From assembly GCA_902538085.1 (NCBI GenBank), contig CACBDV010000001.1, forward strand, positions 375,063 through 439,062: a DNA stretch of 64,000 nt, given 5' to 3'. The notes under the pieces were generated by a model. That model worked only from the letters and a program-made list of their open reading frames with translations, did not search any database and was not told the origin of the DNA. The DNA is from an uncultured Alphaproteobacteria bacterium. Its GTDB lineage: Bacteria; Pseudomonadota; Alphaproteobacteria; HIMB59. Below, piece by piece: positions 53,191 to 61,717 of the stretch. The translations under genes were made by a program, and so were the position numbers. The stretch's first letter is position 1. Every line of letters starts with the position of its first letter.

Positions 53191-53218
53191 ATATGGGTTG
53201 ATACTTACTTAATTCAAG
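53191..53218 (-). promoter_or_regulatory. RpoH (sigma-32) type promoter upstream of dnaK
   Basis: On the minus strand CTTG (53218-53215), N17, CCCATAT (53197-53191) fits the alphaproteobacterial heat-shock consensus of CTTG with a 17-18 nt spacer and a C-rich -10. It is about 40 bp upstream of the dnaK start. No CIRCE palindrome is visible in this gap. Confidence 0.65.
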
Positions 53219-53241
53219 AGCATTAAAACTATTGAATTTTC

Positions 53242-53868
53242 TTACTTTTCGGATTTCTCTTCTTCTTTGATGGCTTTATCGTCTTGATTATCTTGAGATT
53301 TTTTTGATACCCCTACCATTGCTGGTCTTAGTAATCTATCATGCAATGTGTAGCCTGGTATTAGTTCTTGAACAATAGTTCCGGGCTCGCAGTCATTTTT
53401 TTCAATTTCCATCATGGCTTGGTGTAAATTATGGTCAAATTTTTGGTTTATACTTTCAATTTTTTTTATGCCAATTTTTTCGAAAGTGGCCATAGTGGAT
53501 TGTGCAATTAGATCTAAACCATCAACAACAGACTTTATGCTTTCATTAGATCTCACTTCTTCTGAAATACTAGATTTTGCTCTCTCTATATTGTCACCGA
53601 TATTAATTATTTCTTTTGCAAAATTAGCTATACCGTATTTCAAAGCATCTGATTGATCTTTTTCTGCCCTTTTTCTAAAGTTTTCTAATTCAGCAACAGC
53701 TCTTAACCTTTGATCTTTTAAACTCTCAATTTCCTCTTTGAGTTTTTGGATTTCATCATCATTTGTATCTGAATTTTCATCTACATCAGTCTCATTGGCT
53801 TCTTGATTTTCTGTAACATCTTTTTCTTGGTGTTGGGCTTGATCTTCGTATTTCTTATCTTCTTCCAT
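53242..53868 (-). CDS. grpE: Nucleotide exchange factor GrpE
   Basis: A 208-residue protein with a charged, disordered N-terminus (~50 residues), a long coiled-coil ('EIQKLKEEIESLKDQRLRAVAELENFRKRAEKDQ') and the C-terminal beta domain 'EPGTIVQELIPGYTLHDRLLRPAMVGVSK'. It releases ADP from DnaK. It sits 10 bp after hrcA and 91 bp before dnaK. Confidence 0.96.
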   Translation of the reverse strand: MEEDKKYEDQAQHQEKDVTENQEANETDVDENSDTNDDEIQKLKEEIESLKDQRLRAVAELENFRKRAEKDQSDALKYGIANFAKEIINIGDNIERAKSSISEEVRSNESIKSVVDGLDLIAQSTMATFEKIGIKKIESINQKFDHNLHQAMMEIEKNDCEPGTIVQELIPGYTLHDRLLRPAMVGVSKKSQDNQDDKAIKEEEKSEK

Positions 53869-53878
53869 AATAATTCCT

Positions 53879-54901
53879 TTATTTTTTTGATATTGTTTCA
53901 GACATATAACTCACAATAGGAACAATTCGCTGATAATCAATTCTTTTCGGACCTATTACACCAATAGCACCAGTGAGTCCATTTTTAGTTTTATAATTTG
54001 ATAAAATCATAGATAAATTTGTATTTTTAAAAAAATTTGTATTACTTCCAATAAATATTTGCACTCCTTTTGATTTTTTCAAGGCATTAATCATTTTGTT
54101 TGCCATTTTACCTGTTTCAATGTCACTCAAAAGCTCATTTATGCTGTCTAAATCTGTTTCTAAATTATTCTTAATTAAATTTGGCAGGCCTCTAACAAAA
54201 AAAGTTTCTGTATTTTGAGACTTTTCAATTTTTATTCCTTTCAGCAATAGTTTTTTTGAGGTGTTGGTTATTTGATTTCTTGCTGATTTTATAAAAATTT
54301 TTATATTATTTTGAATTTCTGTAGGTGACATAGATTTTGAAAACTTATTTATAAAGTTGCCAATACTATTTAAATCTTCTATTTGAATATTTTCATCAAT
54401 TTCTACTATTCTATTTGATGTATACCCATCTTCGTGCTCGATAATGAATATTACTTTATGATTATCGATTTTGTGAAAGTCAATTTTTCTAATTTTTGCT
54501 ATTTTTTCATTATTAATAACAAGACTAGCTTGTTTCGATAGGCTATTTAGAGTGTTAGTAATTATTTCTTGTTCATTTAAAAGATTATTCATTTTAGATG
54601 ACTTCTCAATAATCTCTTTTTCACTTTTACTAATTGATCCTGGCTCTAAAAGTGCATGAGTATAAAATTGTAAACCTAAATCAGTTGGTATACTGCCTGC
54701 AGAGAAATGTCCTTTTTGTATGAGTCCGTGAAAATTTATTTCGTTTAAAACATTTCTTATTGTTGCTGGTGAAAGTTTATAAGAAATTTTTGAACTAAGT
54801 GCTTTGGAGCCCATAGGCTCACCTGTTTTCAAGTAACTTTCTACAAGTGACTTGAATATAAGCTTTGATCGTGCACCAATATCTGTAATTTTTTTATTCA
54901 T
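53879..54901 (-). CDS. hrcA: Heat-inducible transcription repressor HrcA
   Basis: A 340-residue regulator with an N-terminal winged helix ('YLKTGEPMGSKALS', 'LSPATIRNVLNEINFHGLIQKGHFSAGSIPT') and the HrcA C-terminal domain ending 'TGAIGVIGPKRIDYQRIVPIVSYMSE'. It represses heat-shock genes at CIRCE sites. No CIRCE element is visible before hrcA, grpE or dnaK, so its targets (often groESL) probably lie elsewhere. It diverges from rph with a 41-bp gap. Confidence 0.95.
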   Translation of the reverse strand: MNKKITDIGARSKLIFKSLVESYLKTGEPMGSKALSSKISYKLSPATIRNVLNEINFHGLIQKGHFSAGSIPTDLGLQFYTHALLEPGSISKSEKEIIEKSSKMNNLLNEQEIITNTLNSLSKQASLVINNEKIAKIRKIDFHKIDNHKVIFIIEHEDGYTSNRIVEIDENIQIEDLNSIGNFINKFSKSMSPTEIQNNIKIFIKSARNQITNTSKKLLLKGIKIEKSQNTETFFVRGLPNLIKNNLETDLDSINELLSDIETGKMANKMINALKKSKGVQIFIGSNTNFFKNTNLSMILSNYKTKNGLTGAIGVIGPKRIDYQRIVPIVSYMSETISKK

Positions 54902-54942
54902 TAATCTTAATTAATCTTATAATTTAAAATAATAAAACATAA

Positions 54943-55668
54943 ATGTCTGGATATACAAGAAATGATAGAGAGCTCTCTAAAATTAGAAATTTAGAAATAA
55001 TTCCAGGATTTCAACCAAATAATCAATCATCATGTTTAGTTAAGTTAGGAAATACTCATGTCTGTTGCTCAGCTATTATTGAAGATAGAGTTCCTGGATT
55101 TTTAAGAAATTCTGGGAAAGGTTGGTTAACTGCGGAATATGGAATGTTACCTTCTTCTACATCTGAAAGAATGGACAGAGAGGCAGCCAAAGGTAGGCAG
55201 TCTGGAAGAACACAAGAAATTCAGAGACTTATTGGAAGAAGTTTAAGGTGTGCTGTTAATTTAGATATACTTGGCGAAAAAACTATCAAGATTGATTGTG
55301 ATGTGATTAGTGCTGATGGAGGAACAAGGACAGCATCTATCATTGGCGGATATGTTAGTCTTGTTCGATCAATTAATGAGTTCAAAAATAAATTTAATTT
55401 ATCAAAGGCAATTATAGTAAATCAAGTTGCTGCAATATCGGTTGGTGTTGTAAAAGGAACATCATGCATAGATTTAAATTACATTGAAGACTCGAGTGCT
55501 GAGGTAGATTGCAATGTGGTAATGGCAAATGATGGCCAATTTATTGAGTTTCAATCTACTGGTGAAGAGGCTAAATTTAGCAAGAAAACTATTATGAGTT
55601 TTATAGAACTAGTTGAGGGATCGATGCCAGAAATTTTCAATATTCAAAACTTGGCAATTGAAAAATAA
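54943..55668 (+). CDS. rph: Ribonuclease PH
   Basis: A 241-residue phosphorolytic exoribonuclease. It has 'GWLTAEYGMLPSST', 'GRTQEIQRLIGRSLR' (RNA and phosphate binding) and 'DCDVISADGGTRTASI' (catalytic acidic residues). It trims tRNA 3' ends. The rph/hrcA divergence and rph-rdgB order are common in alphaproteobacteria. Confidence 0.97.
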   Translation: MSGYTRNDRELSKIRNLEIIPGFQPNNQSSCLVKLGNTHVCCSAIIEDRVPGFLRNSGKGWLTAEYGMLPSSTSERMDREAAKGRQSGRTQEIQRLIGRSLRCAVNLDILGEKTIKIDCDVISADGGTRTASIIGGYVSLVRSINEFKNKFNLSKAIIVNQVAAISVGVVKGTSCIDLNYIEDSSAEVDCNVVMANDGQFIEFQSTGEEAKFSKKTIMSFIELVEGSMPEIFNIQNLAIEK

Positions 55669-56257
55669 TTTATTACTTGGCACTAATAATACTGGAAAAT
55701 TAAAAGAATTTATTTTTTATATAAAGCACTTCAATCTATTTAGTGAATATGAAGTTTTAAATCTAAATAAATTTAAAAATATTGGTGAACCAACTGAAAA
55801 TGGTAAAACTTTTGAAGAAAATTGTGAAATTAAATCGAAATATTTTTTAGATAAAACAAATACACTCGTACTATGTGATGATAGTGGGTTTGTTGTAAAT
55901 AAATTAATTAACTATCCAGGAATAAAAACAGCAAGAGAGGCAAAAAAATTAGGAGGGGAACAAAAGGTTATAGATTTTATTTTTAGCAAATTTGAAAACT
56001 TAAGTTATATTGATGCTACTTTTTTTTGTTCTATTTGCGTTTTAGGAAAAAACCAAAGATATAAGGTATCAGGGTCCATACCGGGCTTAATTATAAAAGA
56101 TAAGAGAGGCAATAATGGTTTTGGTTATGATCCGTATTTTATTCCTACAGATAATAATATGACATTCGCTGAAATGAATAAGAAACAAAAATTATTAAAT
56201 TCTCACAGGTATGAAGCTTTTAAAAAATTATCTAATCAAATATTACAGGATAATTAA
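55658..56257 (+). CDS. rdgB: Non-canonical purine NTP pyrophosphatase (RdgB/HAM1)
   Basis: About 199 residues starting at TTG 55658, which gives the normal family N-terminus ('NNLLLGTNNTGKLKEF'); the track start 15 codons earlier lies inside rph. 'LVLCDDSGFVVNKLINYPGIKTARE' and 'GNNGFGYDPYF' are conserved. It removes ITP and XTP from the nucleotide pool. It overlaps rph by 11 bp and converges on the LpoA-like gene. Confidence 0.93.
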   Translation: MKNNLLLGTNNTGKLKEFIFYIKHFNLFSEYEVLNLNKFKNIGEPTENGKTFEENCEIKSKYFLDKTNTLVLCDDSGFVVNKLINYPGIKTAREAKKLGGEQKVIDFIFSKFENLSYIDATFFCSICVLGKNQRYKVSGSIPGLIIKDKRGNNGFGYDPYFIPTDNNMTFAEMNKKQKLLNSHRYEAFKKLSNQILQDN

Positions 56258-57308
56258 TCATCATATTTTCTAATGGCAATTTTCCAAAACCCTCTAAATC
56301 AATAGCGCTTGGTAAGAAATTATTTTTTAGAATTTGGTTAGCAATAGTAAGTGATATTTTTACTGAGGTCCTGAAGAAGAATTCCCGATGCGGTTCATCC
56401 ATAGTACCCAAATCGATATTTTGCAAGAAAGTCCGATTAATAGGCTTATAATAATTTTCTAAATTCTTTCTTTGCTCTAAAAAATTGTCAATTAGGTATG
56501 TTCTCTCAAGGGGATAAGTTCCGTCCTCTGTTGCTAAATAACCCACTAAATCTTTATAGCTAAAAGTATCATCAATAATAATTATATTGTCATAGGTGTT
56601 TAAATCCCCCATCAACTTCACTGATAGTTCTAAATCTACTGCACTGTCTCCAAATGGAGATGCTTTAATATATTTTAATGGGTAGGAGTCTTTAAAATAT
56701 TTAAATAATTTTAATCCATATTCGTTTTGTTTATATAATACACCAAGTGAGTTGGATGAATTGATATAATCCCCAAGTATTTCAACATGTTGGTAAGGGC
56801 TACTAAATACGAAAACGATTTCATTATCTGCATATTTATTCATTACAGAGAAGTCATTTGATAAAGAAATTGTGAATGTATTTTCACCAAGTTTATTTGG
56901 CAAGTCAAACAAATCTTTTGAATTAATTGGGCCTATAATAAGAGAATTGTTTATTAAGTTCTGTATTTCATCATTTGAATAGATAAATTCTATTTTTTTG
57001 ATATCAGGAAAGTTATCGATTTCTTCTACAAAAACATCGTAAAACAAGGATGTTAGAATTTCATCCTCTGATAAATAAATAATTATTTTATCGATATTAT
57101 TAAAATCAATTATTTTATCTCCGGGTTTCGATGGCTTCTTTATTTTCTGGACTTTCTCAATTTCCTCTTCTTTCTCTTCAACAATTTCTATCTCTTCAAC
57201 TTTTTCTGGTGCTTTTTCAATTGGTTTTTTTTTCTCGATTATTGTTGGGGCACAACTAAAAAATGATATTAATGTTAGTAATATAGTTATATTTTTAAAT
57301 AAACTCAT
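56232..57308 (-). CDS. LpoA-like outer-membrane lipoprotein (penicillin-binding-protein activator)
   Basis: A 358-residue lipoprotein with lipobox 'LISFFSC' (Cys19), a Glu/Lys-rich linker (~23-62) and a C-terminal domain like a type I periplasmic-binding fold ('SNSLGVLYKQNEYGLKLFKYF'). This layout and its position beside rsmI, with a BON lipoprotein after, match the lpoA neighbourhood of gammaproteobacteria. LpoA activates peptidoglycan synthases from the outer membrane. Sequence similarity is weak, so the call rests largely on architecture and synteny. Its ATG abuts that of rsmI. Confidence 0.7.
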   Translation of the reverse strand: MSLFKNITILLTLISFFSCAPTIIEKKKPIEKAPEKVEEIEIVEEKEEEIEKVQKIKKPSKPGDKIIDFNNIDKIIIYLSEDEILTSLFYDVFVEEIDNFPDIKKIEFIYSNDEIQNLINNSLIIGPINSKDLFDLPNKLGENTFTISLSNDFSVMNKYADNEIVFVFSSPYQHVEILGDYINSSNSLGVLYKQNEYGLKLFKYFKDSYPLKYIKASPFGDSAVDLELSVKLMGDLNTYDNIIIIDDTFSYKDLVGYLATEDGTYPLERTYLIDNFLEQRKNLENYYKPINRTFLQNIDLGTMDEPHREFFFRTSVKISLTIANQILKNNFLPSAIDLEGFGKLPLENMMINYPVIFD

Positions 57309-58127
57309 ATGAACCCGGGTCTCTATTTAGTTTCAACTCCCATAGGAAATTTAGATGATATCACATTAAGGGCTATAAATGTTTTAAAAAATTCTAATCT
57401 AATCTTATGTGAGAACACCACTAATAGTAAAAAGCTTTTAAAAAGATATGGTATCAAAACTTCTTTGTCTAAATACACTGATCACGACTTTTACAAAAAG
57501 AAAGATTATATACATAAATTATTAAAATCTGATCAAGTGATATCATTAATATCAGACTCTGGTTCTCCTCTTATATCCGATCCAGGAAACCAATTAATAA
57601 ATTTTTTGTTTAAAAAGCAGGTAAAAATATATTCAATACCTGGTGCTAGTGCCTTAATCTCAGCAATTCAATTAAGTGGTTTTTTAAATAAAAAAAGTTT
57701 TACCTTTATTGGTTTTCTTCCCAAAAAAAAAGAACATAAAGAGAAAACTCTTTTAAAAAATAAAGTTAATAATTTAATAATTTACTCAACTAAACAACAG
57801 TTACAGAAAGACGTCTATGCAATTGCCTCTATATCTGAGAAATTTGAAATTGTGATACTTAAAGAGCTGACAAAAATATATGAGAAGAGAATTTATATAG
57901 ATTGCGAAAATTACGAACATTTCAATTACTCTGGAGTTAAAGGTGAGTTAGTGTTAGCGGTGAACATTGAAAAAGAGACTGAAAAGATTGATGACATCAA
58001 TATTAATGAGATTAAAGCAATTATTAATGAGTTGGGTGTAAAAAAGGCTTATCAACAGCTTAAAAGTAAGTATAAAATATCAAGGAATGATTTTTACAAA
58101 TTATCAATTGATCTAAAGAATGACTAA
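57309..58127 (+). CDS. rsmI: 16S rRNA 2'-O-methyltransferase RsmI
   Basis: A 272-residue tetrapyrrole-methylase-fold enzyme. It has 'GLYLVSTPIGNLDDITLRAI', 'LISDSGSPLISDPGNQLI' and 'IPGASALISAIQLSGF', diagnostic for RsmI, which methylates C1402 of 16S rRNA. The start codon touches that of the divergent lipoprotein (CATATG), leaving no intergenic DNA. It overlaps the BON gene by 8 bp. Confidence 0.95.
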   Translation: MNPGLYLVSTPIGNLDDITLRAINVLKNSNLILCENTTNSKKLLKRYGIKTSLSKYTDHDFYKKKDYIHKLLKSDQVISLISDSGSPLISDPGNQLINFLFKKQVKIYSIPGASALISAIQLSGFLNKKSFTFIGFLPKKKEHKEKTLLKNKVNNLIIYSTKQQLQKDVYAIASISEKFEIVILKELTKIYEKRIYIDCENYEHFNYSGVKGELVLAVNIEKETEKIDDININEIKAIINELGVKKAYQQLKSKYKISRNDFYKLSIDLKND

Positions 58128-58683
58128 GCATTTAATAATTATACTTTCATTATTTTTTATTGGTTGTGGACCGTCTCTTGTATCTACAGGTGCCAAAACT
58201 GTAATAAAAGAAAACGAAGACGAAAAAACATTTAGTGAAAGTTGGGATGATGCCACTATTAAGCTTGGGATAAAAGAAAAATATTTTTCTTACGATGCAA
58301 CTTTATTTACAAGGATCGATGTTGAAGTTGAACTAGGTAAAGTTCTTTTAACAGGAGTGGTTCCCTACGGCGACATGCGCTTAGAGGCAGTGAGGCTAGC
58401 CTGGCAACAAGATGGTGTAAATGAAGTGTTAAATGAAATTTCAATTGATACCGGATACGGACTTGATGATATAGCCAAAGACAAATTTATAAGTACACAG
58501 CTTTTTACAAAGATTTTTACAGACTCAAATATAAAAAAATTTAAATACGACTTTGAAGTACAAAAACAAATTGTATATCTTTTTGGTGTTTCTAGTGATC
58601 AAAAAGAAATAAATATGGTTATTGAACACGCTAAAGACATAAAGGGTGTCTTAGACATAATTAATTACATTCAAGCTAGATAG
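58120..58683 (+). CDS. BON-domain lipoprotein (DolP/YraP-like)
   Basis: A 187-residue lipoprotein with lipobox 'LFFIGC' (Cys16) and two BON domains ('ATLFTRIDVEVELGKVLLTGVVPYGDMRLEAVRLAW' and 'DFEVQKQIVYLFGVSSDQKEINMVIEHAKDIKGV'). This is the DolP layout: an outer-membrane lipoprotein that binds phospholipid and supports envelope integrity. Its place after rsmI and near an LpoA-like gene matches the E. coli yraL-yraM-yraP area. Confidence 0.85.
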   Translation: MTKHLIIILSLFFIGCGPSLVSTGAKTVIKENEDEKTFSESWDDATIKLGIKEKYFSYDATLFTRIDVEVELGKVLLTGVVPYGDMRLEAVRLAWQQDGVNEVLNEISIDTGYGLDDIAKDKFISTQLFTKIFTDSNIKKFKYDFEVQKQIVYLFGVSSDQKEINMVIEHAKDIKGVLDIINYIQAR

Positions 58684-58684
58684 C

Positions 58685-59020
58685 CTAAACATCCGCCAAT
58701 AAATGTAAATGAAAATGAAATACCTCTTGACCACCGTCTTTGCCTTTATGTGTTTTAATTTGAAAACCTTTATCTCTTAAACCTAAAATATCTATAATTT
58801 CATCGACAGAATTCCAAAAATTAGTTTGATATAAGCTTTCTGCATTTTGTAAGAAATCAGAAATATCAATTAGAGGTTTCTTAGGTATAATTAGGATGTG
58901 TGTCTTTGCTTTTGGGCTAATATCTTTGAATGAAAGCACATGCTCGTTTTCAAAAACCTTATCACAAGGAATTTCGCCTTTTAAAATTTTTGCAAAAATA
59001 TTTTCTTTATCATAACTCAT
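58685..59020 (-). CDS. HIT family (HinT-like) protein
   Basis: A 111-residue histidine-triad protein with 'ENIFAKILKGEIPCDKVFE', 'KTHILIIPKKP' and the triad 'EVFHFHLHLLAD'. HinT hydrolyses AMP-linked compounds. It overlaps hisF by 4 bp and ends the his transcript, a spot often held by hisE in alphaproteobacteria; HisE itself is not visible here. Confidence 0.9.
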   Translation of the reverse strand: MSYDKENIFAKILKGEIPCDKVFENEHVLSFKDISPKAKTHILIIPKKPLIDISDFLQNAESLYQTNFWNSVDEIIDILGLRDKGFQIKTHKGKDGGQEVFHFHLHLLADV

Positions 59021-59769
59021 AATCTAACAGGGACACCTTTACTACTAAGATATTTTTTTACAGTCTTTATTTTGTATTTTCTAGAGTGAAATACGCTTGC
59101 AGCTAACAAACCAGTGGATTTTGTCAAATGGCCTAAATAAAAATGCTCAAGACTTCCAACACCGCCGCTAGCAACTACAGGGATACTCACATTACTGGTT
59201 ACTTTTTTTAGCATATTGCTATCGAAACCATTTTGAACACCATCTGTATCCATTGAAGTCATTAATATTTCTCCAGCGCCAAGAGATTGTACTTGTTTTG
59301 CCCATGTAATAAGTTCATTTTTGGTAATTTCTCTTCCACCTTTGATGACAACTTTCATTTTATTTTTATGTCTTTTTCCATCAATTGCTACGACTATGCA
59401 TTGAGAGCCATGTCTCAATGAAGCTTGTCTTATTAATTTTGGATTTTTTACTGCTGCGGAATTAATTGATACTTTATCTGCTCCTGCATTAAGCAAATCT
59501 GTTATATCGCTTAAATCTGAAACTCCTCCACCCACAGTTAAAGGGATATTTATAACCTTAGCTATTGATTCAACAGTTTTAATAAATGTTTTTCTATTTT
59601 GATATGAAGCATTTATATCAAGCATACAAAGCTCATCAGCCCCTGATAAAGAGTAATATTTTGCCATTTCTACTGCGTTACCCATCACTCTAATATTTTT
59701 AAAATTAACACCCTTAACAACTTTATTTTTAATAATATCAAGGCATGGAATTATTCTTGTCTTAAGCAT
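59017..59769 (-). CDS. hisF: Imidazole glycerol phosphate synthase cyclase subunit HisF
   Basis: A 250-residue TIM barrel with 'RIIPCLDIIKNKVVKGVNF' (catalytic Asp), 'LTVGGGVSDLSDI', 'IVVAIDGKRHKN' (second catalytic Asp) and 'PVVASGGVGSLEHF'. With HisH it forms imidazole glycerol phosphate and AICAR. It overlaps hisA by 8 bp and the HIT gene by 4 bp. Confidence 0.97.
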   Translation of the reverse strand: MLKTRIIPCLDIIKNKVVKGVNFKNIRVMGNAVEMAKYYSLSGADELCMLDINASYQNRKTFIKTVESIAKVINIPLTVGGGVSDLSDITDLLNAGADKVSINSAAVKNPKLIRQASLRHGSQCIVVAIDGKRHKNKMKVVIKGGREITKNELITWAKQVQSLGAGEILMTSMDTDGVQNGFDSNMLKKVTSNVSIPVVASGGVGSLEHFYLGHLTKSTGLLAASVFHSRKYKIKTVKKYLSSKGVPVRL

Positions 59770-60472
59770 TAAACTGGACCAAACTATTTATAGATATTTT
59801 ATTTTCGTATATAGCTTTACCTACAACAACATTATTGAAACCGTTTGATCTACTCAATTCAATATCGTTAAGGTCCTTAACTCCTCCTCCGATAGTAATA
59901 TGCTTGTCAGTTAATTTCTTTATAGAATTAAACGTTTCCATATTTAAGCCAGAGAGCATTCCATCATTAGCAACATCTGTGATAAAGTAGGAGTGAATGG
60001 GCCGTTTGTTATATTTATCTATAATATGCTTTAAAGATTGATTGGTTGTTTCTTGCCAGCCATGAGAAGCAATTTGATTATCTTTTATGTCCAAAGCAAT
60101 GGATAGTTTTTCAATTAAAGAGTCGTCAAAATTTAAAACGTCATCAATATTCTTTATTGCAAAGGTTCCAATTACAATTGTATTAAAACCTTCATTAATT
60201 TTATCAATAATAGCATCTTTACTTCTTATACCACCAGCAACTTCAATATTAATATCAATTTTTCTTCTAATCTGACTCAAAACCTGATTATTATTACCTT
60301 TGCCTAAAGTAGCATCTAGGTCAACAACATGAATAGTATTGAAACCTGCATCTTGATATGTTTTAGCCATATCAAGAGGAGAATACTGATAGATTGTTTT
60401 ATCATCAGCGATACCTTTTGTTAGTCTCACACATTTTCCATCTATTATGTCAATTGCTGGGAATATATTCAT
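59762..60472 (-). CDS. hisA: Phosphoribosylformimino-AICAR-phosphate isomerase HisA
   Basis: A 236-residue TIM barrel with 'FPAIDIIDGKCVRLTKG' (catalytic Asp), 'NIEVAGGIRSKDA', 'ITDVANDGMLSGLN' (second catalytic Asp) and 'HITIGGGVKDLNDI'. It isomerises ProFAR to PRFAR in histidine synthesis. It overlaps hisH by 4 bp. Confidence 0.97.
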   Translation of the reverse strand: MNIFPAIDIIDGKCVRLTKGIADDKTIYQYSPLDMAKTYQDAGFNTIHVVDLDATLGKGNNNQVLSQIRRKIDINIEVAGGIRSKDAIIDKINEGFNTIVIGTFAIKNIDDVLNFDDSLIEKLSIALDIKDNQIASHGWQETTNQSLKHIIDKYNKRPIHSYFITDVANDGMLSGLNMETFNSIKKLTDKHITIGGGVKDLNDIELSRSNGFNNVVVGKAIYENKISINSLVQFNA

Positions 60473-61098
60473 GATTTCAAAATATAATTTTTTATCAAAT
60501 TTAGTCCGTGTTTGTGGCTTTTTTCAGGATGAAATTGCACTCCATAAATATTACCTTTCTTTACAATAGAAGGGAATTTTTGACCGTAAAGAGTGAAAGC
60601 TAAGACATCTGATTTTTTAATGTTTTGGAAAATGTAACTATGAACAAAATAAAAATCCTTCTTGTCAAAACTATTTGTAATAATAATGTCATCTTTGTTT
60701 AAATTTATAGTATTCCAGCCCATATGAGGAATTATAAGTTTTTTATTTCTAAATTTTTTAATATCTCCACTGATAATTCCTAATCCTCTTGTGGTCTTAT
60801 CTTCATAGCCCCAATCAGATAGAATTTGCATACCGACGCATATACCTAAGTATGAAGAGTTATTTTCTAAGTATTTTTTTAATGGTTGAATGATTTTAAA
60901 TTTTTTCAAATTTGACATAAGAGTGGCATAAGCGCCCTGTCCGGGCAAAATGATTTTATCAAACGAAGTATAATTGAAATGACTTTTAATGATCTTTAAT
61001 TGATATGGCCTTCCTTTGATAATATCTTTGATTGCTTTATTGATCGATCCAATATTTCCAGATTGCCCGTCAATAAGTCCTATGACTTTTTTTTTCAA
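60469..61098 (-). CDS. hisH: Imidazole glycerol phosphate synthase glutaminase subunit HisH
   Basis: A 209-residue class I amidotransferase with the nucleophile in 'YLGICVGMQILSDWG' and the His-Glu pair in 'IYGVQFHPEKSHKHGL'. It supplies ammonia to HisF. It overlaps hisB and hisA by 4 bp each. Confidence 0.97.
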   Translation of the reverse strand: MKKKVIGLIDGQSGNIGSINKAIKDIIKGRPYQLKIIKSHFNYTSFDKIILPGQGAYATLMSNLKKFKIIQPLKKYLENNSSYLGICVGMQILSDWGYEDKTTRGLGIISGDIKKFRNKKLIIPHMGWNTINLNKDDIIITNSFDKKDFYFVHSYIFQNIKKSDVLAFTLYGQKFPSIVKKGNIYGVQFHPEKSHKHGLNLIKNYILKS

Positions 61099-61679
61099 AG
61101 TTTCCCTTTAGAGCTCGGAATATTTGTTTTTCTTGGATCAATAGATATTGCTTTTTTCAGGGATAGTGCAAATGATTTAAAACAGCTTTCAATAATATGG
61201 TGATTATTTTTTCCATATAATGTTTCGATATGACAATTCATTCTTGACTCAGTAACTATAGATTTAAAAAATTCTGGAAATAACTCTTGGTCCATTTCGC
61301 CGACTTTTTCTAAAGATGTTTTTACATTCCAAATAAAATACGGGCGGTTACACAAATCTAAAACTGATCTTGTTAATGTTTCGTCAAAAGAAACATAAGA
61401 GTATGCAAATCGTGTTATGCCTTTTTTATCACCAAGTGCGTTTTTTATACCCTCACCTAAAGCAATGCCAACATCTTCAACAGTATGATGCATATCAACT
61501 TTTAGGTCGCCATCACATTTTAACTCTATATCAATCAAACTGTGGGTACTTATTTGTTGAAGCATATGATCAAAAAAAGCAATCCCAGTGTCAATTTTAT
61601 TTACTCCAGAACCATCAAGGTTAAGTTTTAATGATATTTTTGTTTCTTTTGTGTCTCTATTAAATGTAAATTCACGCAT
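61095..61679 (-). CDS. hisB: Imidazoleglycerol-phosphate dehydratase HisB
   Basis: A 194-residue monofunctional dehydratase, without the phosphatase domain of the enteric fusion. The manganese-binding histidine motifs are 'FFDHMLQQISTHSLIDI' and 'DMHHTVEDVGIALGEG' in one half, with 'NCHIETLYGKNNHHIIESCFK' in the other. It is the first gene of hisBHAF and diverges from hslV across 38 bp. Confidence 0.97.
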   Translation of the reverse strand: MREFTFNRDTKETKISLKLNLDGSGVNKIDTGIAFFDHMLQQISTHSLIDIELKCDGDLKVDMHHTVEDVGIALGEGIKNALGDKKGITRFAYSYVSFDETLTRSVLDLCNRPYFIWNVKTSLEKVGEMDQELFPEFFKSIVTESRMNCHIETLYGKNNHHIIESCFKSFALSLKKAISIDPRKTNIPSSKGKL

Positions 61680-61717
61680 TTGTAATTAGCTATTTAGTAC
61701 CTATATTTATAGGAATA

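Noticed and set aside
53151-54942. CIRCE operator near hrcA, grpE or dnaK
   Set aside because: I looked for TTAGCACTC-N9-GAGTGCTAA in both gaps and saw no recognisable match.
55613-55657. N-terminal extension of rdgB in the ORF track
   Set aside because: It lies inside rph and precedes the family's normal N-terminus; TTG 55658 fits better.
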